Notes: generated from the sequence alone by a model not told the origin. A DNA stretch of 64,000 bases from Nocardia sp. NBC_01329 (GCF_035956715.1 NZ_CP108381.1:3621001-3685000), one strand, 5' to 3'; positions 25,631-34,229 are shown, counted from the stretch's first letter. Numbers and translations: made by a program.

Positions 25631-26929
25631 TCAAGCGACACTCCAGCTATCGGAATCCGTGCCGCGTCGCCGTCCGCGTCGCCGCCGCTGGTAGAACACC
25701 TCCTCCACCGAAATGTTGGGCACTTCCTCGACGATCCCGGCCAGTTGCCCGTCGAGCTGCAGTTCGGCGATCCGCCGGTGCAGTCCGGCCCGGCGTTCCG
25801 CCGTCAGCCCAGCCCACACCACGCCGATCCGGCGTTGCGAGGGATGGTCGGCGACCGCCACCAGCCGGAGCAGTTCCGGCCAGAGATCGTCGGCGTTGGC
25901 GATCTCCGGTAGTTCGGCGATCCGCTCCGCCGGCATCCGCACGATCGAGCCGACGATATAGCGCTGTACATCGGGGTGGGTGCGCTCGGCCAGTACCAGC
26001 AGTCCACGCCACGGCCCGGGATAGAACGCGATAACGAGGGATTCGACGATCGCGGTGAGCGCGGCGGTATTGGCGAAGATCGGATTCATCGCCATCCGCT
26101 GCAGCTCCGGCCGGCTCAACTTCGATACGAACGTCATCAGTTCGGGCGCTGCGCCCTTCTGGATGACGTGGGCGGCGAGTTTGCCGAGCGCGTCCGGACT
26201 GGCGATGGAGAGCAGAATGTCACCGATCTCGGACACCACATCCCTGGAGGCCCGCGACATCACCGAAATCGCCGCCTCCTTCAAATCCGGCGACCCGGCC
26301 AGCACCGTCTCCATCATCCGCGGAATCCGCTTCGACCGGCCGTCCAGCAACTGGCGCAGTACGTTGCTGATGGCGGAGGCGGAGTAGGCATAGGCGGCGG
26401 AGAAAATGATGCCCTCGTCGTCGAGGGTTCCGTGCTCGACCGCCTCGACGAATTTCGGCTTGGCATATTCGAGGAACGGCCCGACGGTGATGTGATCTCT
26501 ACGGCGCAGGACCTCGTTCACGATCGCGACCAGCGGCTCGGAAGCCATGATGTCGCCCAGTTCACCGAGGGCCTTGGGGTCCACATACGGAGTGCAATCG
26601 GCGGCGTACCCCGTTTTGAGCATGGTGAGTGTCTCGGCGGCGGCGGCAGGATATTCCACACCGACGGCGCCGGCCGCGCGACCGGTCATCATGGGGGGCA
26701 CGATTCGCTGGACCAGGGGCAGGGAAACCGTGAGCGGGATGATCGGGATCAATCGTCCGATCCGTTTGAACATGTCGCCGTGGAACTCGTAGATCCGGCC
26801 CGAGATACGCTGCTCGAGTTCGTGGAGGTGTTCGGGTCCGAGCCGTTCGAGGTAGGCGATTCGTTCGACAGACACATGTAGCGTGCGCGCGAGCAGGATC
26901 ATCTGCGCGCGGGTGACCAGATCGCTCAT
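25631..26929 (-). CDS. Conserved hypothetical protein, helical
   Basis: 432 residues from an ATG that overlaps the stop of the gene upstream (ATGA, 26926-26929). Near residue 60 there is a hydrophobic patch (LIPIIPLTVSLPLVQRIVPPMMTGRAAG). The rest is a series of amphipathic helices (for example SDLVTRAQMILLARTLHVSVE, AISNVLRQLLDGRSKRIPRM, ELQRMAMNPIFANTAALTAI), a layout like helical-repeat scaffold proteins. The C-terminus is strongly basic (QRRRRGRRRGTDS). I do not recognise the family. It forms a coupled pair with the 74-residue protein. Confidence 0.7.
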   Translation of the reverse strand: MSDLVTRAQMILLARTLHVSVERIAYLERLGPEHLHELEQRISGRIYEFHGDMFKRIGRLIPIIPLTVSLPLVQRIVPPMMTGRAAGAVGVEYPAAAAETLTMLKTGYAADCTPYVDPKALGELGDIMASEPLVAIVNEVLRRRDHITVGPFLEYAKPKFVEAVEHGTLDDEGIIFSAAYAYSASAISNVLRQLLDGRSKRIPRMMETVLAGSPDLKEAAISVMSRASRDVVSEIGDILLSIASPDALGKLAAHVIQKGAAPELMTFVSKLSRPELQRMAMNPIFANTAALTAIVESLVIAFYPGPWRGLLVLAERTHPDVQRYIVGSIVRMPAERIAELPEIANADDLWPELLRLVAVADHPSQRRIGVVWAGLTAERRAGLHRRIAELQLDGQLAGIVEEVPNISVEEVFYQRRRRGRRRGTDSDSWSVA

Positions 26930-27150
26930 CCTTCGAGCTTGTCCCCGAACATGATCCGGCGGGTGATTCCCCGGAATGGCGGTGGAAAGAATCGGATCAT
27001 TCCGTTCACCGCCTCGATGAGCAGGTCCTTCTCCTCTTGCTGGGCACTGCGGAACAATCCGAGCAAATCCTCGATCTCCTGGTCGGAGAGCATTTCCGAG
27101 GCTGCCGTGGGGCCGTTCAGTTCTCGGACGAGTTCGGTTTTGGCACTCAT
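26926..27150 (-). CDS. Small conserved hypothetical, coupled to next gene
   Basis: 74 residues from ATG 27148-27150 with AGGAG five bases upstream. The N-terminal half is acidic and helical (MLSDQEIEDLLGLFRSAQQEEKDLLIEAVNGM) and the end is basic (FRGITRRIMFGDKLEG). Its stop overlaps the start of the 432-residue protein, so the two are made together and probably bind each other. Function unknown. Confidence 0.7.
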   Translation of the reverse strand: MSAKTELVRELNGPTAASEMLSDQEIEDLLGLFRSAQQEEKDLLIEAVNGMIRFFPPPFRGITRRIMFGDKLEG

Positions 27151-27344
27151 TCTGCTCCTGTGTATCGATCAGTGGCCGGCAGCCGCGACAACCACCGCCG
27201 ACCCCAGGTTTACCCGGATGACGATATGCCGAATCTTCACGAACGTAAGGGCATTCACAACTGGTGTTATCTGCCTGCAATTCGTGCTGTCCCATACCGT
27301 CGACGGGATGAGCGAGGGGCCTCACCCGAACCGGAGAGGCGGTA

Positions 27345-28355
27345 TCACCGGCTCTCGGCCGGAGCTCGTGTACCACCGGATTCGCCCACCGCGAGATGCC
27401 GGCGCAGGAACAGCAGCTGATGTGCCACGGCGGCGTCGAAGAACGGATTACCCGGCCAGATACCGAAATGATCGCAGGGGTAGTGACGCACCTCGGCCCT
27501 GGCCGCGAAGGCCGCCTTGGCTGCGGCATAGGGCGGCGCACCGCGATCGAAATCGGCGATCTGCGCCAGGACGGGCAGGTTCAGCGTGGCAGCGGCGCGG
27601 GCGGGCCGGTAGCCGGGGAGCTGCATCAGTACGCTCGGATCGATCTCGTTGCGCCAGGTGGTGCCCGCCAGTGCTTGGTAGGAGTCGTAATAGCCGTCCA
27701 TCGTCAGCGCGGCGACCTCACCCGGCCGTCCGACGAGCGGGATGAGCCCGGAACCGCCGGTCGCGCCGGCCAACCGGGCCCGGGCGGCGCCGAGCGTTCC
27801 GCGCAGTACACCGGCGAGACCGTTCTCCCGCACAGCCAGGACGCCGGCCGCCCGGCCGTCGACCAGCGGAGTCACCGAGACGATCGCCGCGAGAGCGGCC
27901 TGGACTTCGGCCGAGTGCGGCGCGGTCGCGCTCGCGGCCGCACCGGCGGCGAAGACGTGACCGCCGGAGAGCGAAACCCCCCACAGCACCACTCGGCGCG
28001 GGTCCACCCCGGGCAGCCGGGCAGCGGCCAGGACAGCTGCTCGGTAGTCGGCCAGCTGCTCGGCCATCCGCACCCGTTGCCGTGGCCGGCCCCCGCTCGC
28101 GCCGAAATACCGGAAGTCGAAGGCCAGGACGTCGATCCCGGCCGCGGCGTAGGCGCGTGCGAACGGTTCCAGGCCGGAGTCCTTGGTCCCGCCGAAACCG
28201 TGCGCCATGACCGCCACCGGACGACCGGCCGGTCCTTCGAGGTCCTCGCTCACAGCCGGGAAATACCAGGCATGGCAGTCCTCGTCGCCGGAGCGGAAGG
28301 TCACGGTGGCAGGCTCGGCCGCGGCGGCCGGGGCCGGGTTGTCGCGCAGACTCAT
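27345..28355 (-). CDS. Alpha/beta hydrolase (dienelactone hydrolase/peptidase type)
   Basis: 336 residues. AHGFGGTKDSGLEPFARAYAAAG (51-73) gives the oxyanion loop, FDFRYFGASGG follows, and WGVSLSGG holds the nucleophile Ser128. The late segment HYPCDHFGIWPGNPFF supplies the histidine. Such hydrolases cleave esters, lactones or short peptides. The ATG overlaps the stop of the TetR gene by four bases (ATGA), placing it third in the monooxygenase operon. There it could hydrolyse the ester or lactone made by the upstream enzyme. Confidence 0.85.
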   Translation of the reverse strand: MSLRDNPAPAAAAEPATVTFRSGDEDCHAWYFPAVSEDLEGPAGRPVAVMAHGFGGTKDSGLEPFARAYAAAGIDVLAFDFRYFGASGGRPRQRVRMAEQLADYRAAVLAAARLPGVDPRRVVLWGVSLSGGHVFAAGAAASATAPHSAEVQAALAAIVSVTPLVDGRAAGVLAVRENGLAGVLRGTLGAARARLAGATGGSGLIPLVGRPGEVAALTMDGYYDSYQALAGTTWRNEIDPSVLMQLPGYRPARAAATLNLPVLAQIADFDRGAPPYAAAKAAFAARAEVRHYPCDHFGIWPGNPFFDAAVAHQLLFLRRHLAVGESGGTRAPAESR

Positions 28356-29008
28356 GAATATTTCCTCGCGGTGGTGGGTGCGGCGGGGTCGGGATCGGTG
28401 CCGTAGATCGACCGCAGCCAGACGGTGACCACTGATTCGATATAGCGTTCGCGGTCCAGTTCGGCGGCGAGGGTCAGCCGCTCGAGGAGTCGCTCGTTGA
28501 GCAGGAGCAGCACATCGGCGACGGTGGTGGCGTCGCCACCGGCCGGAGCGCGACCGGCGGCACGTTCGGATTCGATCATGGCGGCGATGGAGGGAATGAA
28601 GGCCTGGCGATCGGTTTCCCACAGATCGCGCACTCCCGGCGAGGCGCTGCGCGCGGCCAGTACCGCGCTGTAGAGATGGCGATTGCGGTCCCAGAACTCG
28701 ATGAGACCGCGAATCGTCCGCTCGATACGTTCGGCCGGCGCCCCGCTTCCCACGAGGATGTCGTTGACCGCGAAGACTTCCTCGTAGGTCTGCTCCAACG
28801 CTGCTGCCACGGCCGCGGCCTTGTTCTCGAAGTAGAAGTAGAAGGCGGATCGGGTCAGCCCCGCGCGCCGGGAGATCTCGGCGATATTGATGGGTTCGAG
28901 CTGACCGTCGTTATCGCGGAGCAGCTCGTCCAGCGCCGCCAGTAGCGCACTGCGCCGCTGGTCGCCACGCTGCGGAGCCCGGCGGTCGGTACGTGGCCGG
29001 GTGGTCAT
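28352..29008 (-). CDS. TetR family transcriptional regulator
   Basis: 218 residues. The N-terminal helix-turn-helix is INIAEISRRAGLTRSAFYFYFENK (about 38-61), with the typical YFYFENK ending. The ligand-binding helices follow. I chose the ATG 29006-29008 because it overlaps the monooxygenase stop (ATGA). It is flanked by catabolic enzymes in one transcription unit and most likely controls the shared promoter region at 30352-30527, where palindromes occur. Confidence 0.9.
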   Translation of the reverse strand: MTTRPRTDRRAPQRGDQRRSALLAALDELLRDNDGQLEPINIAEISRRAGLTRSAFYFYFENKAAAVAAALEQTYEEVFAVNDILVGSGAPAERIERTIRGLIEFWDRNRHLYSAVLAARSASPGVRDLWETDRQAFIPSIAAMIESERAAGRAPAGGDATTVADVLLLLNERLLERLTLAAELDRERYIESVVTVWLRSIYGTDPDPAAPTTARKYS

Positions 29009-30351
29009 CCGGCCCGTCCCAGCGGGACCGGCCCCTGTGCGCGGGCCCGGCGCAGCCCAGCCGGTATCTCGGCGAGTCGCAGATCGCGTTCGTAGACCCA
29101 GTAATCCAATTGCTGGGTGTGCCGGGGACGATCCACCACATGGCCGGTGAACCGCTGCTGATCGGCGGCGATTATCCGGTGCATCGTCTCCGCCGGGGGC
29201 GGGCGGTAGTGCCCGGCCGCGTACGCGGCCACCAGGCGGGCCTGGCATTCGACGAACGGGAACAGGGTGGGGAACGACTGCGCGAATCCTACGAAGGCGA
29301 GGCCGCCGATTCCCGGGGCGAAAATGCGTTTGTACAGCGAGATCCGATTGTCCGGGGCGCTGAGGAACTCCGGATCGAAGAACGGGAAGGTGATGTTGTA
29401 GCCCGTGCAGTAGATGATGGCGTCGAAATCCTTCGCCGTTCCGTCCGCGAAATGCACTGTGGCGCCGTCCAACCGGCTCACATCGGGTTTGGCGACGATA
29501 TCCCCGGAACCGAGCCGCAGCGGCAGTTCCACCGACTGGGTGGGGTGGGCCTCGAAGAATTTATGGTTCGGCGCGGGCAATCCGTACTTCACCGGATCAC
29601 CCGAGACGAATGGAGTGAAGATCTGGGTGATCTTGCGCTGCCAGGACAGCGGCACATAGGGCACGGTGCGGAAATAGCGATCGGCCGGGGTGCCCGCGAA
29701 ATACTTCGGCACCACCCACGCGCTCGACCGGGTCGACAGCCAGACATCGTTGTCCGTACTGCGCGAGGACAGTTCGACGGCGATATCGGCGGCACTGTTG
29801 CCGATTCCGACGATCAGGATACGTTTGCCGTGGAGATCCAGGGGCGTTCGCGGATCGATATAAGCGTGGGAGTGGATGGCTTCCCCGGTGAACTCCCCGG
29901 GGAAGTTCGGGAAACGAGGGTCCCAATGGTGCCCGTTGGCCACGACGAGCAGATCGAATCGGCGATTCTCACCGGCCTGTGTCTCGATATCCCAGCCGCC
30001 GTCCGCCGCCGGTCGGGCGTGCTCGACCGCGTTGCCGAATTCGATGGCCCGTTTCAGGTCGAAGGCCGCGGCGTAGCCCTCCAGGTACTCCTTGATGAGG
30101 CTGTGATGCGGAAAGTCGGGGTAGGACTCCGGCATCGGGTAGTCGCGGAAGGAGAGCTGGTACTTCGAGGTGTCGATATGCAGTGAGCGGTAGGCACTCG
30201 AATGTCCGTTCGGATTGCCGAACGCCCAGTTGCCGCCGATGCGGTCGGAGGCTTCGAAACAGGTGTAGGGAATGCCGTAGTCGCTCAGCATCTTTCCGGC
30301 TGTCAAGCCGCTGATACCGGCTCCGATCACGGCGACGGTGGGCTGCGACAT
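29005..30351 (-). CDS. Flavin-containing monooxygenase (class B)
   Basis: 448 residues from ATG 30349-30351 with GGAGGTCGT in front. The FAD motif is GAGISG (10-15), the NADPH motif GIGNSA (182-187), and the FMO signature FTGEAIHSHAY lies at 154-164. This fits the FxGxxxHxxxY form of N/S-oxidising flavin monooxygenases rather than the WP-ending form of classical Baeyer-Villiger enzymes, although FMO-type enzymes can also do Baeyer-Villiger oxidation. First gene of an operon with TetR and an alpha/beta hydrolase. A zinc alcohol dehydrogenase is transcribed divergently. Confidence 0.85.
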   Translation of the reverse strand: MSQPTVAVIGAGISGLTAGKMLSDYGIPYTCFEASDRIGGNWAFGNPNGHSSAYRSLHIDTSKYQLSFRDYPMPESYPDFPHHSLIKEYLEGYAAAFDLKRAIEFGNAVEHARPAADGGWDIETQAGENRRFDLLVVANGHHWDPRFPNFPGEFTGEAIHSHAYIDPRTPLDLHGKRILIVGIGNSAADIAVELSSRSTDNDVWLSTRSSAWVVPKYFAGTPADRYFRTVPYVPLSWQRKITQIFTPFVSGDPVKYGLPAPNHKFFEAHPTQSVELPLRLGSGDIVAKPDVSRLDGATVHFADGTAKDFDAIIYCTGYNITFPFFDPEFLSAPDNRISLYKRIFAPGIGGLAFVGFAQSFPTLFPFVECQARLVAAYAAGHYRPPPAETMHRIIAADQQRFTGHVVDRPRHTQQLDYWVYERDLRLAEIPAGLRRARAQGPVPLGRAG

Positions 30352-30396
30352 ACGACCTCCTGGAGCACTGCGCCGATACGGGACCGACTCCGGCAA

Positions 30397-30410
30397 GTGA
30401 CGCCGGTCAC
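30397..30410. promoter_or_regulatory. CRP/GlxR-like palindrome
   Basis: GTGACGCCGGTCAC reads GTGA-N6-TCAC, the core of actinobacterial CRP/GlxR sites (TGTGA-N6-TCACA). It lies at the predicted transcription start of the monooxygenase operon. It might instead be the operator of the TetR regulator. Confidence 0.4.
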
Positions 30411-30414
30411 ATGG

Positions 30415-30443
30415 ACCCTAGGGCCGCATTTGACAGGTGTCAA
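30415..30443 (-). promoter_or_regulatory. Promoter of the monooxygenase operon with operator palindrome
   Basis: On the minus strand TTGACA (30438-30443) is followed after 17 bases by TAGGGT (30415-30420). The -35 is part of the perfect palindrome TTGACAGGTGTCAA (30430-30443), a likely repressor site covering the promoter. A plus-strand promoter (30457-30486) sits beside it, so one regulator could control both directions. Confidence 0.5.
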
Positions 30444-30456
30444 CAAAAGTGAACCC

Positions 30457-30486
30457 TTGTCAGCCGACAGGGCGGCGGCCTAGTTT
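30457..30486 (+). promoter_or_regulatory. Putative promoter of the alcohol dehydrogenase gene
   Basis: TTGTCA (30457-30462) and TAGTTT (30481-30486) are separated by 18 bases and end 41 bases before the ATG, whose ribosome binding site GGGAGGA is clear. Confidence 0.4.
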
Positions 30487-30527
30487 GTGAGACACGCCGT
30501 ACGCGGCCGGAGCGGGAGGACACCCCC

Positions 30528-31568
30528 ATGAGAGCGCTGCAACTCACCGAACCCGGCACCCTGGAGATACGCGAGGTACCGACTCCGGAACCGGGTCCCG
30601 GTGAACTGCTCATCCGGGTCGGCGCCTCCGGTCTCTGCCATTCCGATCTGCATGTGCTCCATCTCCCGTTCAAGCTCCGCGACGAGCCGCTGACCCTCGG
30701 CCACGAGATCGCGGGCACCGTCGCCGCCGTGGGCGAGCAGGTCGGCGAACGCACGGTCGGCGAACGCGGGATCATCTATCTGTGCTGGTCGTGTGGACAC
30801 TGCCCCGAATGCGCGAGTGGCAACGAGAATGTGTGCCGCGCGGCCGGACGGGCCGCCATGCCACCCTGTCCAGGCCTCGGCCCCGACGGCGGAATGGCCG
30901 AGTACATCGCCGTCCCGGCGAATTCGTTCGTCCCCATCGGTGATCTGGATTTCGTGGCCGCCGCACCCCTGGCCGATGCCGCGCTGACCAGTTATCACGC
31001 CATCCGCGGCGCCCGCGATCAGCTCTACCCCGGAGCGACCGCCGTGGTGATCGGGGCCGGCGGGCTCGGCCACGTCGGCATCCAGATCCTGCGCGCGATC
31101 ACCCCGGTGCGGGTGATCGCGGTGGATACCGATCCGGCCAAACTCGAATTGGCGGCGGAATGCGGCGCGCACGAGGGGGTGATGGCGGGCGTGGATACCG
31201 CGGCCCGGATCCTGGCCATGACCGACGGCCGGGGTGCGGAGGCGGTTTTCGATTTCGTCGGCGTGGACACCACTGCGAAGCTTTCGGTCGAGTCGGTCGG
31301 ACCGAACGGGGCCTACCGGATGATCGGGCTGGGCGACGGGAATCCGGGCATCACCGCGGGCCCGGCGGGCGGGCCCGGCCTGCCGTGGGGTGCGACAGTG
31401 CGCAAATCCTACGGCGGCACCAAACGCGATCTCATCGACAGTATCGCGCTGGCCCGCGAGGGCCGGATCACCGCGCGTACCCAGCAGTTCGCCCTGGAGG
31501 AGGGCGCACACGCCTACGAACTACTCGAGCAGGGCAGAATCCGGGGCCGCGCGGTCCTGGTGCCCTGA
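30528..31568 (+). CDS. Zinc-dependent alcohol dehydrogenase
   Basis: 346 residues, standard MDR length. Catalytic zinc ligands are Cys37 (GLCHSD) and His59-Glu60 (GHE). The structural zinc is held by Cys89, Cys92, Cys95 and Cys103 (CGHCPECASGNENVC). The NAD motif is VVIGAGGLGHVG, followed by AVDTDPAKLE, whose Asp indicates NAD preference. It is transcribed away from the flavin monooxygenase operon and may supply or use the ketone or aldehyde in the same pathway. Confidence 0.9.
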   Translation: MRALQLTEPGTLEIREVPTPEPGPGELLIRVGASGLCHSDLHVLHLPFKLRDEPLTLGHEIAGTVAAVGEQVGERTVGERGIIYLCWSCGHCPECASGNENVCRAAGRAAMPPCPGLGPDGGMAEYIAVPANSFVPIGDLDFVAAAPLADAALTSYHAIRGARDQLYPGATAVVIGAGGLGHVGIQILRAITPVRVIAVDTDPAKLELAAECGAHEGVMAGVDTAARILAMTDGRGAEAVFDFVGVDTTAKLSVESVGPNGAYRMIGLGDGNPGITAGPAGGPGLPWGATVRKSYGGTKRDLIDSIALAREGRITARTQQFALEEGAHAYELLEQGRIRGRAVLVP

Positions 31569-31574
31569 GCGGAC

Positions 31575-32054
31575 TCAGCTCTTACCGGGCGCCCACATAT
31601 TGCTGAGCAGCGTATGGCTCGGGGTATCGGCCAGCGACTGCGAGGATTCGTAGATCCGCACGTAGGAGGTGGCGTGGATACGCCAGATCCCGTCGGCGCC
31701 GCGACGATAGCGATCGGTGTAGTACCCGGCACCCCGGATGAGCACGCCGAAATCGGTCGCGAGCACGGTGTCCTCGAACAGCCAGCTGCCCGTGGCGGTA
31801 TCGCCGTCGAGGGTGATCTCCGGATGGTTGGCCACATGGGTGGTCACGATGCCGGGGCCCATGTTCTCGCGCATGAACCCGACGACCGCGTCGCGACCGT
31901 CGAGGGTGAGCGCCTCACCCATGGCGTGTGTGCCGTAGCGGGCTTCGATCTCCGGGTCCAGCGTGGCGGCGAAATCGTCCCACTGCTTCAGATCCAGGGT
32001 GCGGAAGTACCGGTATTTGAGGACGCGGAGTAGCTCGAGTGCCTGCAGATCCAT
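31575..32054 (-). CDS. Nuclear transport factor 2 (SnoaL-like) family protein
   Basis: 159 residues from ATG 32052-32054. ALELLRVLKYRYFRTLDLKQWDDFAATLDPEIEARYG at the start and later HVANHPEITLDGDTATGSW and GYYTDRYRRGADGIWRIHATSY form the cone-shaped SnoaL/NTF2 fold used by many small isomerases, dehydratases and hydrolases. Catalytic residues cannot be assigned. It ends 6 bases from the convergent alcohol dehydrogenase stop. Confidence 0.8.
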   Translation of the reverse strand: MDLQALELLRVLKYRYFRTLDLKQWDDFAATLDPEIEARYGTHAMGEALTLDGRDAVVGFMRENMGPGIVTTHVANHPEITLDGDTATGSWLFEDTVLATDFGVLIRGAGYYTDRYRRGADGIWRIHATSYVRIYESSQSLADTPSHTLLSNMWAPGKS

Positions 32055-32242
32055 GGAGTCACCATGGCACGACGACCCCGGCGCGGCAAGAACATGTTCT
32101 ATTTTCTCCGGCCGCACACGTGCCTCGTCCGGATCCGCGTTTACCGGATGCGAACCGTGGTACTGCGCCGAAACCGCACGACAGTTCGCGGCACCCGGTC
32201 GCCGCGCCGAAGGTGCCGGGCCCAGCAGCGACGGAGCCAGAA

Positions 32243-32782
32243 ATGAACAGTGCCGAGATTCTCACCGACGCCTTCGATCGGATCCGCGGAGTCGTCCACG
32301 ACACGGTGGACGGACTCGACGAGGACGCCCTGAAGCACCGCCTCGATCCGGGCGCCAACACCATCGCCTGGCTGGTGTGGCATCTCACCCGGGTGCAGGA
32401 CGAACATCTGGCCGAACTCCGGGCCACCGAATCACTGTGGACAGGTCGTGGCTGGTACGAACGCTTCGACCTGCCGATCGACCGGAACGCCACCGGTTAC
32501 GGCGATACCCCTGCCGATGTGGCACTGATCAGCGCCCCACCCGAACTGCTCACCGGCTACCACGACGCCGTGCACACGCGGACAGTCCGATTCCTGGGTG
32601 CCCTACACGACCGGGATCTCGACGCGATCGTCGATACGAACTGGGATCCGCCCGTCACCATGGGCGTACGGCTGGTCAGCGTGATAGCCGACGACCTCCA
32701 GCACGCGGGGCAGGCCGCTTTCATCCGCGGCGCCCTCACCCGGGCTCCGGCCGGGCGTACGGGCACGGCGATCGTGCGCTGA
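32243..32782 (+). CDS. DinB-like (DUF664) protein
   Basis: 179 residues from ATG 32243, GGAG upstream. The four-helix DinB fold is indicated by TIAWLVWHLTRVQDEHLAEL and IADDLQHAGQAAFIRGAL, whose histidines would form the metal triad. In actinobacteria such proteins are often mycothiol-dependent transferases or detoxifying enzymes. The specific reaction is unknown. Monocistronic between two oppositely oriented genes. Confidence 0.8.
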   Translation: MNSAEILTDAFDRIRGVVHDTVDGLDEDALKHRLDPGANTIAWLVWHLTRVQDEHLAELRATESLWTGRGWYERFDLPIDRNATGYGDTPADVALISAPPELLTGYHDAVHTRTVRFLGALHDRDLDAIVDTNWDPPVTMGVRLVSVIADDLQHAGQAAFIRGALTRAPAGRTGTAIVR

Positions 32783-32809
32783 CACCCTTCGATCGACCGC
32801 AGCCGCAGG

Positions 32810-33628
32810 TCAGTCGCGCATCGCCTGATCGCGGAGCCAGCCGAGCGTGCGCGACAGTATCCGCGAGATGTGCATCTGCGAGACTCCGAGCTCCTCGGCG
32901 ATCTGTGATTGCGTGCGGGATTCGAAGAACCGCAGCCGCAGAACCTGACGCTCACGGTCGGACAACTCGCCCAGCAACGGTTCGATCGCCAGATAATCCT
33001 CGAGCCAACCGTAGGACGGCTCCTCGGCGCCCAGCGATTCCACCAGCGGCAACGCCGAACTCTCGCTGTCCTCCCCGGCCGAAGGCGCATCCAGCGAGGA
33101 CGCCTGATACGCGTTACCGGCGATGAGCGCTTGCGTCACCTCCACCACGTCGATCTCGAGTTCCGCGGCGATCTCCTTGGCGCGCGGCACCCGCCCCAGC
33201 CGTTGCGACAAGATCTCGATGGTGGACCCCAGGTTCAGCTGTAGTTCCTTGACCCGCCGCGGCACCCGGACCGACCAGGTGTTGTCCCGGAAATGGCGGC
33301 GGACCTCACCCATGATGGTGGGAACGGCGAAGGGGAGGAACAACGAACCACGCGAGACGTCGAACCGGTCCACGGCGTTGACCAGCCCCAGCCGGGCCAC
33401 CTGCAGGAGATCGTCGTAATTCTCACCGCGACCGGAGAACTTGCGCGCGATGTGCTCGGCCAGCGGCAGGCACCGCCGCATGATCTCACCGCGCAGGTCG
33501 ATGCGGGCCGGATCGCCCTCGAGAAGGGCAGCCAGTTTGCCGAACAACGGCTCGATATTGTCGTAACTGTCGTTGCCGCGATGGCGACGCGAAGGTCCGG
33601 GGTCGGCCCGGGGTCCTTCATCCGCCAT
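32810..33628 (-). CDS. sigF: SigF/SigB-type stress sigma factor
   Basis: 272 residues. Region 2 spans LAEHIARKFSGRGENYDDLLQVARLGLVNAVDRFD, SRGSLFLPFAVPTIMGEVRRHFRD; region 3 IEILSQRLGRVPRAKEIAAEL; region 4 LSDRERQVLRLRFFESRTQSQIAEELGVSQMHISRIL. This is the group 3 SigB/SigF pattern. The chosen ATG 33626-33628 follows GAGGAGGCG and overlaps the end of the rsbW-like gene by 11 bases. It directs RNA polymerase to stress genes and is presumably held by the adjacent anti-sigma. A SigF-type promoter precedes the pair, suggesting autoactivation. Confidence 0.9.
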   Translation of the reverse strand: MADEGPRADPGPSRRHRGNDSYDNIEPLFGKLAALLEGDPARIDLRGEIMRRCLPLAEHIARKFSGRGENYDDLLQVARLGLVNAVDRFDVSRGSLFLPFAVPTIMGEVRRHFRDNTWSVRVPRRVKELQLNLGSTIEILSQRLGRVPRAKEIAAELEIDVVEVTQALIAGNAYQASSLDAPSAGEDSESSALPLVESLGAEEPSYGWLEDYLAIEPLLGELSDRERQVLRLRFFESRTQSQIAEELGVSQMHISRILSRTLGWLRDQAMRD

Positions 33629-34064
33629 CGGCGCCTCCTCGGAACCAGCTGAACTCGACATCGGTCGGGTAACCACCGCTCGCCACGTCGTAGGGGTGCT
33701 GCACCACGCTGACCGAGCGGGTCAGCGTCCGTACGATATGCCAGCCGAAGCCCTCCTGGTCCCGGAGCGAATCGACCTCCGAGATCGAGGTTACGCGCAC
33801 TGTCATGCGATGTTCGTCGTAATCGAAGTCGCAGGTCAGACTCGAATCGGGAACAGCGGAGGCAATAAGAGACGTAGCCACTTCGTCGAGCGCGAGCCGG
33901 ATATCGGTCACTTCGTCCAGACCGAAGTCGGCGATCAGCGATACGGTCTCGGCCAGCGCCCGCAGCATCACCAACTGCTCCTGCCGGGCCGGGATCCGCA
34001 CGCCCACGGTCATATCCGCCGACGTCGTATACACGGAATCGGAGACACTCTCCGCCATGCGCAT
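33618..34064 (-). CDS. rsbW: RsbW/UsfX-type anti-sigma factor
   Basis: About 148 residues. The GHKL kinase fold is seen in LADFGLDEVTDIRLALDEVATSLIASA-type helix (N-box region around LALDEV) and GFGWHIVRTLTRSV (G-box region). It should bind and inactivate the sigma factor and be released by a STAS antagonist, as in mycobacterial UsfX-SigF. Start choice is open between GTG 34070, ATG 34064 and ATG 34058. It lies immediately upstream of, and overlaps, the sigma gene. Confidence 0.85.
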   Translation of the reverse strand: MRMAESVSDSVYTTSADMTVGVRIPARQEQLVMLRALAETVSLIADFGLDEVTDIRLALDEVATSLIASAVPDSSLTCDFDYDEHRMTVRVTSISEVDSLRDQEGFGWHIVRTLTRSVSVVQHPYDVASGGYPTDVEFSWFRGGADGG

Positions 34065-34194
34065 CACCACCTAGTTCCTGCCGCCCGCGCCACGGCGGGC
34101 GGGAAGCGCCCGCCGGGCCCCGTCGTGCCCGTGACCGTCGGTGACGCCGCGGTTCATCTTTCCTCGGATGTCGGCCTGATTGTCACATGCGCAC

Positions 34195-34219
34195 ATACCC
34201 CGGTCGGAATCTCCGAAAC
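34195..34219 (-). promoter_or_regulatory. SigF-type promoter of the rsbW-sigF operon
   Basis: Read on the minus strand: GTTT (34216-34219), 15-base spacer, GGGTAT (34195-34200). This is an exact match to the consensus of mycobacterial SigF promoters (GTTT-N15/17-GGGTAT). It lies about 130 bases upstream of the rsbW start and implies positive autoregulation of the sigma factor. Confidence 0.7.
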
Positions 34220-34229
34220 ACCGCCCAGT

